In this document: in pieces, positions 42,701 to 54,700 of the stretch
How the letters are laid out: every line of letters starts with the position of its first letter
Numbering within the stretch: the first letter of the stretch is position 1
Assembly: GCA_907165275.2 (NCBI GenBank)
Contig: OU015651.1
Coordinates: 5,044,501 to 5,108,500, forward strand
Source of the DNA: Zygaena filipendulae
Lineage: Eukaryota; Arthropoda; Insecta; Lepidoptera; Zygaenidae
Direction: 5' to 3'
DNA: 64,000 bases
Position numbers and translations under genes: made by a program
The notes under the pieces: generated by a model
What the model saw: only the letters and a program-made list of their open reading frames with translations
Told to the model about the DNA's origin: nothing
Database searches by the model: none

Positions 42701-45700
42701 CGCCTTTGAAAGTCTCATGCTTTCAGGTATTGAACTTATGTTGTCACAATGTTCCCTCCAAGCCTTGCGTTTAGCCTTTCGTACCTCCTTGTTATATTCT
42801 GTGAGCAGTCTGTGGTATTCACTAAACTCCTTTGTAGCCATGGCTCTATTAAAAGCTCTACGTGTGGTCTTCTTCAACTTTGAAAGTTTAGTAGACCACC
42901 ATGGTACCTTCTTTGAGAGGGATTCCTTTTCAGGACAGTTGTTTAACCATGCTCCCATGATAGCCTGATTAACCCTGTCTGCTTCGAACTCCAGATCCAC
43001 GGTCGAACCTAAGTTCCCGTTAAAGTTTCCCAGTTCCCCCTTTAAGTCCCTTCTGAAGGCGCTCCATTCGGTATTCCTGGGATTCCTTCTGCGTACAGTT
43101 GTCCATTCAGCCATGGTGCTGTACCTAAAGCATATGTATCTGTGATCTGAAAGCGAGGTCTCATTAGATACATGCCAATCCATAACCTTGTTAGTTGCAT
43201 TGCTAGAAGCCAGTGTTATGTCTATTACCTCTCTACGTCTTGAAGTGACGAAGGTCGGCCTGTTTCCGTTATTGAGAATTTGTAAATTAGAACTTACCAC
43301 GAATTCTAATACTTTTTCTCCTCTTTTGTTGACGTCCGAGCTTCCCCAGACGACATGGTGCGCGTTCGCGTCGCAGCCAATGATGACATGACAGTATAAT
43401 CATGCTATAATATAACTTTTACGCAACATTGTTTATGTAGGTATGTGACTTATTTATGTAGATATTATGTGATCTGCAAATCGTATTTACCTACCGTCCA
43501 CTGTAGAGTATAATAGGTATCCCACCAAAAACATTTTCATGTATGCAAAATTTAGTCAGAATATGTGGCTTGGTCATTTCGCTCGATTCACATGAGCGTA
43601 AAAGGTGAACAATTTATCCACTGTTAATTACTTACTTTTCTGTTATACAAAGGTTCTTGTAGTAACGAAACGGCCAAGCCACATATTCTGACTAAGGTGT
43701 AGAGTTTGAGAAGTTAGGCCTTGTTGCGTTAGTTAGTAGGAGAGAGGGACTTAGTTCCTGCGGGGACTAAGTCCCTGAGCAGAGGGGCCCGCCTAAAAGC
43801 GGGCCAGCGCCGTCGGGGCCGCGGAGCATGCGAGAGCGAATCCCGCGGCCCTGACGTAAGGCGCCGAGGAGGAACACCCCAGGGTTTTTAGTGGGTAGAT
43901 CGCCCTTGTCAGGGCGGAGTCCCACATAACCACCGCCCGCCTCATGGCGGTGGTATGCATAAAGCATTTTCCGTGGGTCAAAAAAAAAAGGGTGTGTAGA
44001 GTTATAAGCTTGGCTCTACATGAGATCTGATAACTTATTGACAGTGTCCGTCATATGGACTCGTCTTGGCATCATTTTACATGAAAATGGTTTTGGTGGG
44101 ATTTCATTTCTTTTTGCAGGTAAGTCAAAATTATGGAATTCTCATACAAACTTCCATCCCCTAGTTTAAGAGGTTGGGGAATAAAAGTTACAAGTTTTAT
44201 AATTTTTTTGTTGTTTGTGTACTAATACTAGCTTACATGTCAAATTTTAGCTTTCTAGAACATTAGCCTATTGAGTAGTAGTAGAGTAGACCTATTGAGT
44301 ACCGCCGATAGAACTAGGTATTTGCATGTATGGGGCCCGACTGGACACTACCGAATTTAATGTTATTACCTACCTTAATTCAAAAAGATGTTCTAACCTA
44401 TATTCTGCTATTAAGATGACTCCTAGATGTAGCACCGAATACGCATCGTTTAAAGTGGGCGTGCCGAGCGACATGTATGACGAGTGCCTGTCCCCACAAT
44501 TCTGGCCAAAGGGTCTATCTGCCGAGCCAAGGGTTTTTACGAGTCGAACGGAGGGACCACGTCAAGTACGCCCAGAAACCGGAAACCTCTGACGCTTTAT
44601 ACCTACTATCAAAATGTCAGGTGGTTGAGGACGAAGCTTCTCGAATGGCGGACTAATTTAACGCTGACTGATAACCTGCACCTGCTGGCTGCCTCTGAGA
44701 CCAACCTGGATGGGTCTGTCAGTGATGCGGAGTTGTCTGGCGTTGGCGGTGAGTGGATGGTGCTGCGGCGCGACAGGAGTGGACGTGATGGAGGCGGAGT
44801 GCTCTTGGCTGCGCGCGAGCCGCTCACGCTCACGCGTATGGCGCGCTACGAGACTCCAGACGGCGAGGACCTCTGGGCCAAGTTCCGGCTCGGTGCCCAC
44901 TGCATATATGTATGCGTTGTGTACATACCGCCTATGTGTAGTCACGTATGAAATGGTTTGAAAGTGTCGAGAGAGTATGTTCTGTTCATTCGCCCTCTAA
45001 GGTACTCATATTCGGTGACCTTAACCTTTATAGTGCCAGTAGTAATGTAAACGACTACTTTAACTGTTTAAGAAAGCTATGCAATTTAGAGCAATATAAC
45101 CGGGTGCTAAATTCGAATGAGCGTATATTAGATGTAGTGATGACGAGCCCGGAGCTGAGCGGAGCGGTGCGTGTGCGCGCTGCGGAGCCCGCCGAGGTGA
45201 TTAGTAGAATCGATGTTCAGCACCCACCCTTGCTGGTGAGCGTCGGATACAACTTTTCCAGGGAGGTAATTTAACACTCCGTCTAACATTCCTCTGGAGA
45301 ACGACTGGAACTTCCAAAAAGGGAGACTATTACACACTTTATTGCATGATAAGAGATACTGACTGGAGTGTACTTTACACATTCACAGGAGTCGATGAGG
45401 CTTTGGATTGGTTTTATAAAACTATTTATATCATTTTTAATTACTGTTTCCGTTTAAAAAATAGGAAGCACTGGTACTCTCGTTCCTGCCCAGTCTTCTA
45501 CAGCAGAGATATAATAAAAGACTAGATGCGCCCTGTGCGCGAGCTGCGAGCAGCTCGCGTTTCCGAGCCAGCGCCGAAACAATTTCCCCATACAAACAAC
45601 TAATGTTCGGCGGCCATCTTGAAAAATGACGCAATCGAAAAACTGATTCGATATTCGGCATCAGCGACCCCAAAAACCCCCGGATGCCGAACCTCACCCG

Positions 45701-48700
45701 GATCGGATCAACTTTTTTTTCGGCCATTTTGAATCCGCCATTTTGGATTTTTAACACGCCAGGCGGTTGCCCCCCATTGACCTCTATGACATTTGTTTGA
45801 GCACCCCCATCAGACTCCTATAGTTTCGGAGATAATCGAGTTTGAATTTTGTTCGGCGGCCATGTTTTTTTCCGCCATTTTGAAAAAAAAGTTACACTAT
45901 TGAAATTTGCCCAAGGTGTGGATGAAATTTAGTTAGAAACGTTTTCACTTTCAATGGATAGTTTCGGCGGGCAGTCGACTCGCTACCTGATGAGGAGCAG
46001 GAATCGAAGATGTCAAGGTTTTCCAACAATCACAGAAACCTCCTTTCCACATCTTAAATACATTATATCGACCTAGAGATGCTCCTTCTGGGAGAACAAT
46101 TATGCTTAACTTTTTTTCGCCAGCCATTTCGAATCCGTCCGCCATCTTGGAATTATTTATATCCCGATAGAAGAAGATAGTGCACCACCAACTGTACAAA
46201 TTTTTTTTCAATACCCACGGCCGATAGTTTCCGAGCCAGGGCCGAAACAATTTCCCCATACAAACAACTAATGTTCGGCGGCCATCTTGAAAAATGACGC
46301 AATCGAAAAACTGATTCGATATTTGGCATCAGCGACCCCAAAAACCCCCGGATGCCGAACCTCACCCGGATCGGATCAACTTTTTTTTCGGCCGCCATTT
46401 TGAATCCGCCATTTTGGATTTTTACCATGCCAGGCGGTTGCCCCCCATTGACTTCTATGACATTTGTTTGAGCACCCCCCATCAGACACCTATAGTTTCG
46501 GAGATAATCGAGTTTGAATTTTGTTCGGCGGCCATGTTTTTTTCCGCCATTTTGAAAAAAAAGTTACACTATTGAAATTTGCCCAAGGTGTGGATGAAAT
46601 TTAGTTAGAAACGTTTTCACTTTCGATGGCTAGTTTCGGCGGGCAGTCGACTCACTACCTGATGAGAAGCAGGAATCGAAGATGTCGAGGTTTTCCCATA
46701 ATCACCGAAACGTCCCCTCTACATGTTCCATACATTATATCAACCTAGAGATGCTCCTTCTGGGAGAACAATTATGTCAATGGGTGAGTGGTAATCTAGC
46801 TTTATCCAGCTTTATATATTATAATAATATTAAGTGCAAAGCTGTTACCGTGTATGGAAACGAACCGGTGATAAGAATGCTCATGCGCGTTTAAATAAGT
46901 AGTTTCACGTAGGTATTGGAGACTTCCTCGAGTAACAATTTACGAGGTTACGTGTAACGTGGTTGGTTAAAAACGTGATTTCTTATCAAAAAATATTGCC
47001 ACGTTGCGTTGGTGTAGGCCTGTGAAAACAATGGAACAATGATGTTGTTTATGAAGCAAGGTCCAGCAATTTTAACTAAGTATTTTTTTTTTATTTGCGT
47101 TTATCTAGGTAAATACTAAATATTACAAGATTTTTTTGCTAAGTTGGCGAAGTAGTCTGTGATGATGGTATTCTCTGAAATAAAGAGAACATATTAAAAA
47201 AATCACTATAGGAATTCGAGTTAATGAATTTTGAACCAGCTGTCCCCTGCGGTTTTACCCGCGATAATTCCAGGATAAACTATACGAACAAACCTTCGTC
47301 TTATATCTCTTTATCTATTGGTGAAAACTGCATGAAAATCGGTTCAGTTCAGTGGTTTATCGCGAACAGACAAACAGGCAGACGCGTTGATCAGAGGATT
47401 TTGTTTTATAATATTAACAAAAAAACACAAGTTGTTCCTCAAAACAATATCTAACAACGAAGTACTGTATAGGTACTTAAGTAGGTATTAGGTACCTACC
47501 ATACCTACATAATTATTGCAAATATTTTTAGAAGTAAGATTGTCCACTTTGGTGCTAAACATATTATATGAGTCATTGCCGTTGATATATTTAACAACAA
47601 TACTTGATCTTGACTTTTACAATTATATTGATAAAAAGGCTTTTTTACAATTATATTGTTAATAAGCTTTTACAATAATAATAATTGTTAAAAAGTTATT
47701 AAGACTTGAGCTCAAGGTGACGACTAGCATAGAAAGTGAAATCTAGTTTAGAGGTGCCGTTCACTCAACATAACTATGTATTTATACCCGTAACTTACCT
47801 AAAGCTATGTCATTTATTTAGAGCCACTCTACATAGAGTAAGTGTATTTAATTGTTGAGCACTTTTCGTAGGAACTTTGTGCTCTTGTATTCTCTGAATT
47901 AAACTTGTTTTAATGTACACTTTTTTATCTCCGACAAGGTGAATTTAAAATTTTGACAAAAGTTTTTTTAGTAATATTCTTACACATTTAGTAGATACTT
48001 CAATCAAGAAACCGTTTAGGCGCAAATGGTCCAATTCGCAAATGGTCCAGAGGGTTTAAAATGTCCAATTCGCAAACCGTCCAATTAGCAAATGGTCCAA
48101 TTCGCAAATGGTCCAATTCTCAAATGGTCCAATTCGCAAATGGTCGAATTCGCAAATGGTCCAATTCGCAGTTGGTCCAACTTGTAATTGGTTAAATAAG
48201 TTTAGTTATTTTTATTATCAGGAAATTTTTTCATCAATTTTATTATTTGGTTAATTATTAATTTTAATTAACATATAGGTAGATAAATTGCAAAAGTTTT
48301 TTTGCATAATATCTTCATGGTCACTCGCGGATTGCAAATGATTAAGTTTCTATAATATGACGTAATAGAATATATTAGGTGCCTAGTTCTACGAAGAATT
48401 CAATGAAAAATATTTGTTTCATCTTAAGCTTAAAGATAAATAATTCTTAATATAGATAGAGCAGTTAGAAGGCTGTTTATACATAATATACTTGAGCAAC
48501 AATTTACTTGTGTTGAGAGACTGCTGCGTTCTCGAAAAATAAAATAGAATATTATATTAGATAAATATGATAATCTTCATAATAAACAAATAGGTAGCAC
48601 TTATCCACAAATTTCGCTGTTCGCGTTTGTCCGTGTGTCCGTTTTGTTCCTTAAAACTTCGCGACGGATTTACTGATTTCATCATAATTTTATCAAATAA

Positions 48701-51700
48701 TTCCGAAAGGTTTAATATAGGTATAATAAAAGTTCCCGAGGGAATACCGAAATTCACTCGTGTAAAACCGCAGAGAACGGTTTGTATGCATGAATAGTTG
48801 TAGTCAATGTCACTCTAAATAGACGTAGAGATGAAGTATACGTGTGTAACTATAAATCTATACATCTATAGTTTTACATATTTAAATAAATAGAAGTGTC
48901 TGTTTGTAATTATAAATTAACTGCAGCTTTTCACTAAATGCATATGAAAGTATATACGGTACCTACCTACTTACATAAATAATAGATTTTAATTTTTTCT
49001 GTTTGTTTGTTCCGGCTATCTCTGAAACGGCTGAACCAATTTTAACGGGACTTTCACTGGCAGATAGCTGATGTACTACTTTTAGCAAAAAAATTGTACC
49101 TGCGGGAATTTCGGAACTTACGCAGTTGAAATCGACGACTACGCATTCCCTTAGGGCTCCGCTGAAAACCAGCGCTGCCGCATTTTATTTTATTTATTTT
49201 CATTTTCATTCTATGCGACAGCATAATATGCTGAGTCAGTGTCCGGTTTGGCTTCGCAGTAAATACTAAACTGGGGGTCAATTTTTGAATCGATCGAATT
49301 ACTTTCACGCACGGAATCGCGAATTCACGTGCGAATCCTCATACATTTTTTAAGCATTCACGCGTGAATCTTGCATTTCCGTGTGCGAATAGTAAGTAAT
49401 TAATCGAGCGATTCAAAAATCGACCCCCAGTTCGACGACGACCTGGGGCTACATACAGTTCCACCCTGTATTTGGTGTTAAATTGTTACCTACTTGTTCT
49501 GATGCCAAATAAAAGATAATGTCTATGTCTATGTTTTTTGTGAGAAGCTTATACGTATAGATTCCTCTTTAGAAGTCTAGCGGACAGAATGTTTTGACCT
49601 CTAAATATAGATATGTTTTAGAGATGGTCGAACGGTTTCTCTAACGGAAAATTTAGCCAGTACCGACGCGACGCAAACTTATCGTACAGACGGACGACGA
49701 CCGATATATCCACGGATATAAGAGATTCACGGTTGAGTAATAAAATAGTATCTAGGTAGGTACGCGTAACGGCTGAACAGATTTGGATGAAATTTGGCTC
49801 ACAAAAAGAATATATTTTGGTTTGACTTTTTATCACAGAATCTCTAAGAGATTTCTAAAATTCACGCGATCAAATCCGAGGGGATCAACTAGTATTTAGT
49901 ACTATTTAGATACTCATAAAACGTTCACCTCCTAGCGCTATCTTATAGCAGATAATAATAATAAATATAAGAAGACATACACCTAGTTAGGTACTTATTA
50001 ATTCAACGAATGATAACCAATCACGTCTTTCACCTTGATAACATAATCGCAATGCTGTCGTCTATCTATAGCTATGTATAAATATAATCTATACTAATAT
50101 TATAAAGAGCGAAAGTTTGTGAGTTTGTGACGTTGTAGGGGGTAATCTCTGGATCCACTGATCCGACTTTGAAGATCCTTTTACTTATAGGAAGCTACAG
50201 TGATCCTGAGTGTCATATATGTATCATTTCGCAATAAAAATTACTTTATACGATACCTACAGAGAAGGACATAGGGTACCTCGGGATTCCCATGGGAACT
50301 CCGAAGTTACCGCGTGCAAAACCGCGGGGGCAGCTAGTCTATATAAAATGAATCCCTATTTCCCTCGGTTTCGGCATCACGATTCACGCGTGAACGGCTG
50401 AACCAATTTCGGTTTTTTTTTTGTTGTGTTTGCTTTAATACCTATGTAAAAAAAGGTTCTTATGAAAGAAGTTGAGTTCCTGCGGAATCCCGAAACTCAA
50501 GCGGGTGAACTGATTTTAATGGGACTTTCTCTGCTAATTAACTGATGTTATAAGAAGTAAATTAGGCTACTTTGGAGTTCCAGCTTAGTTGTTTATAAGG
50601 GTTTATCCCCAAAGTGGTCCCTTATCAAATATTGTTGCAAAAGAGATTGTTTGGCACGTTTGCTATAGGTATTTTAATCATTTGACGGTTGTCTAGAATA
50701 ATAAACGAGACTAATTAAAAAAATAAAACGAATTTACTTTAATTTCTAGAAATTGTGAACGCTTGACGCTTGATCAAAACTAATATTATAAAGGGGGAAA
50801 GATTTGATTTTTTGATTGTTTGTTACGATTTAACTCAAAAACTACTGGAAACAATTTAAAAAAAAAATTTCACTATTAGAATGCTACATTACCCCTGAGT
50901 AAAATATAGGTAGGCTATAGTTATATTGTAACTCGCAATTTCCGCAGGAACTCCGAAATTACCACAGGTGAAACTGCAGGGAACAGCTAGTATTACAATA
51001 AATAGGTATATCAATTTTTATTGTTCCTACAGAAATATATTTTTATTTTGTCAGTTGTCTGTATACTAGGTAGATTTCAAACTTGAATTGACGTTTAGTG
51101 TATTTTCTTCCGATACGAAATAACAGATAAGACCGATTGATAAAATTGGTTTTATTAATTTTATTCCATACATAAGCAGATTATTACCTAATTGCTAACT
51201 TTTTTGGGTTGTTATGTTTAGGATATTAAATATTATGATTTAAGCACCAACAATTCCACCTATCTTTGTTTAGGTCAAATCTTCATGTCACTTTTGAACA
51301 TCGTCTTAATGAAGGAATCTCTCTTGACCATGGAATTGATTTGCAATTTTGCATACCCTCAGTCAGTCTAACAATTAGGACTACTGGTATTAGGACTTGA
51401 TGGAAAAAACCGAATATACGTAGGTATAGCTATAGTCATAAAGTCATAGATGATGATGATGTATTCAAAATTCCTTTCACTTTTGAAACAAAAAGCTAAA
51501 TAATGTGCGCGTGGAACAGCATATTACCTTGGGTGACACGCACATAAAAGCAACAACACGTAGGTATAAGACGTACCAGACGTACCTACTCACAATCAGC
51601 TTTTTCAGTCTGAATTAAAATGGCTTCATTCTACTTGCGCTCACTGTCATTCTATGCCTCTAATAGGCAAAGTTCTTTGACTACAGTGCATGGTATTATG

Positions 51701-54700
51701 ATTATTAAGATTTATTAAAGTTCGTATATAATTTGTATAAGTAACTAACAATAGTAATCTTTGCAATATTTTTTAGATATGCCGCATTTAATTAATTGTT
51801 GTCATAATTATCATGAAAGTAAGGAGAAAGAGCACACCACGCATTCATCACTCATCAAGACACTCACGTCTGAGTCAAGACAATACGTTCATTCTCGTAT
51901 TGTGTAGGTAGTTATACAAATAGGGTCATTTCGCCTGTTCGCGTCCATTTAGTGCAGTTGGCAAGTTTGACGGCGATAATAAAAATATCCCAGCACTAAT
52001 TTCTATGAAAAATTTATGTAACGTGTTCATTATATAGTCTATTTTAAGATTAACTTTCAGTTTTGTTCGAAACATGTTGTGTTTTTTTTTTAAATAGATA
52101 AACTTCAGAATTAGGCATTTTACCCACTTTGCGTCCACAAAATCCAAATTGCGTCCACCCATGGACCATTTAGCGTCCACCAGCTTAAAAAAGAAATATC
52201 GGGGAAAAAAGAATATCAATTCTTAAGAATTTGTAAAGAATGATTGTATTTTAACAATTTCTTTATTTAAGAATATAAATATTATAAAACAACATTACTA
52301 TCATTAAAAACATCACTTTAAAAAAAGCTTTCAAAAATAGGTGTTTTTTTCATCTTACTTAATATTAAGGACATACTATGCGATAAGCGATTTATGCCCA
52401 TCTACCAGCAAAAGCACTGGGTTTTTGATGTTATTTTTCACTACCTAGTTGTGAAACTCATTGGTATTCAAAGAATATTTATTTATCTCCTCTCATCCAA
52501 CCTGACTCCGATCTGCCTAAGCACCATTCTTGATGCATACTATTCACTACAGCTCTTGGTGGACTAATGTATGGAAACATGATACAAGGTGGACACATAG
52601 TATCTGATACCGTCGCGTTGTCTTCTTTTTCATTTTTTCAAGCCAAGTAGGCTTTATTTGGTATAAGTTTTTGAACTCTCTTGGACCTAAAACTTTGCCT
52701 GTCTTTGGGCAAGATCAAAACCACTTTCGTCCCCATTAAAAATTCTTAAAATATCTTTTTGGTGTATACTATCCAAATATTCCTCTAATTCTCTAAGCCA
52801 CAATCTAATTGACTCTTCTGTAACTTGGGCGCTAGCTTTATTAATACTCTCCACATTTTTAAACCACTTTTGACCTGGGAATTATTTTCTGAACAGTATC
52901 CAACAAAAAACAACAGTTAAGAAGCCATTCAACTATTCACTCCTAGCGCTGGTTCTGGTACTGGTTTCTTTACTCCATCTGGTCTGCGCCCACTGACTTT
53001 GTCCAATATTGTGGTCTTGGGAATAGCATATTCTTTGCTTATATGTCATCTATTTATTCTTCTCTCAAATTTCCTTTAATGCTTTCTTTAAATCGTCTTC
53101 TGTGTGTGTCTCTTTTCCTTCTTCTATTCTTGTCTGCAAAGAACTCATCTTAAATAGAAAAAAAAATAAGAATGAAACAAATTACTCATTTGATTTAAAA
53201 ATTGAACACGTAGTCTTAATAAATAATGTACAATAATAATAATTAATCAATACATTTTAAATTATTTTTACAACCAAGTCAATTGTATTTAACGAAAATG
53301 GTGGACGCAATTTGGTTTATTATTATCCCACGTAGGTATAGTTTGCGTCCATTGCGGACGCAAAGTGGAAGTTTTGTAAATTCGATGTAGTAATTCGCGT
53401 CCACCTTATTTTATTCGTTAAATATAAAAAAATAAGCAAATTCATAATTAATATTATTCCTTTTTTCATAATAAAAGTCTAGAAACAGCTATGTATCCTA
53501 AAATTAACATAAAACAATAAAAAACTTACCATCGAACGCGCCGCTGCACACTATTTTTTATCTCAACATCCCGCGCATACGCACTCCTTTGATGAACAGC
53601 CTAAACTAACTATTTTTTTAAAGAAGATTGGTTTGGCGCACGGACCTTCTGTCGATGTGTGCGTGCCTCTTATATATTAAGGTATTAGCGGTAATTAATT
53701 TTCGTTTGATTGGTGAGTTAGTTTACTTATTTTTGAGGATTTTCAAAGGAAGATCCGCAAAATGGACGCGAATTGGGCGATGGACGCGAACAGGCGAAAT
53801 GACCCTATGTCTTATCAAAAGTGGTGTATGTGGTTGTGTACACAGATGGTAAGAAGTTGGCACATACCTAGGCGATTCAAACAATAGGTACACTCATTAC
53901 TCCACTATGACATACGTCACTAGGATTTTTAAGTGAGGACAATGGCGGCGTATAGTTGTTTGGTCTTAGCAAAGCCTTATATTAGGTACGCACAACACCA
54001 AAATGGGTGATGATTCGTTCCAAACTATTTCGATTCCAATTATGTATTAGCTGTGTCCCGCGGTTTCACCCGCGGTAATTTCGGAGATACCCTATGTCCT
54101 TCTCTGTATACCTGACGTGTAGGTAGATATATCAGATTCTATGATGATCAGTTGACCCGTTAAGGCATGAAAGCGTGACAAACAAACAAACTATCTTTCG
54201 CATTTATAATAATATTAGTTAGAATAATATACCTAGACCTACTTATGTAGATAACCATGTTCGTAGGTATGTAACCGTAGGTGAAGGTACACACATGGGG
54301 TAAATATTATATATATAGGTAATTTACGAGTTGTTAGGTATGTACCTATACCGTATCTGTGTTTTAGTTATTAGGAAGTACGCCTGTCGGATATTAAGGC
54401 CTAGCTACGGAATATCTATAAAATAATATCCATTGCTTTAGTACATTTTCTACAAAATGTAACAGAAAAATTGATATTTTTCGTAAACAAAAGCGAAATA
54501 TCAAAATGAAAAATTTATGGGTAATAAGGCCTACGAGCAGAAGGCAAATTAGGCCTACGAGCAGGAGGCAAATTAGGCCTACGCCTTTGAAATACTAAAA
54601 TTGTAATATATTCAATTTTTTTTGGGATGAAATCATGTGAACAAAGTTATTATAACAAAGCTATTTAGATAATTCATCTCGAATACCAGAGATACTAAAA

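Larger units (their letters stand above)
43521..44100. mobile_element. Element bounded by CCCACCAAAA...TTTTGGTGGG inverted repeats
   Basis: CCCACCAAAAACATTTTCAT at 43521 is mirrored at 44078-44100 with one mismatch over 23 bases. A smaller MITE (43552-43695) and a poly(A) retroposon (43707-43993) lie inside it, so it is a nested stack. Flanking CATACAAACTTCCATCCCCT (44142) is a common lepidopteran repeat word. Confidence 0.65.

Noticed and set aside
43767..43981. Protein-coding ORFs in the hairpin-rich block
   Set aside because: The frames follow from GC-rich stem-loops, and the block has retroposon hallmarks instead.
44609..44945. Minus-strand ORFs at 44.6-44.9 kb
   Set aside because: Antisense to the LINE endonuclease relic, which has clear motifs on the plus strand.
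48021..48190. CRISPR or origin iterons
   Set aside because: Direct 16-bp tandem units without spacers in an insect intron; a minisatellite.
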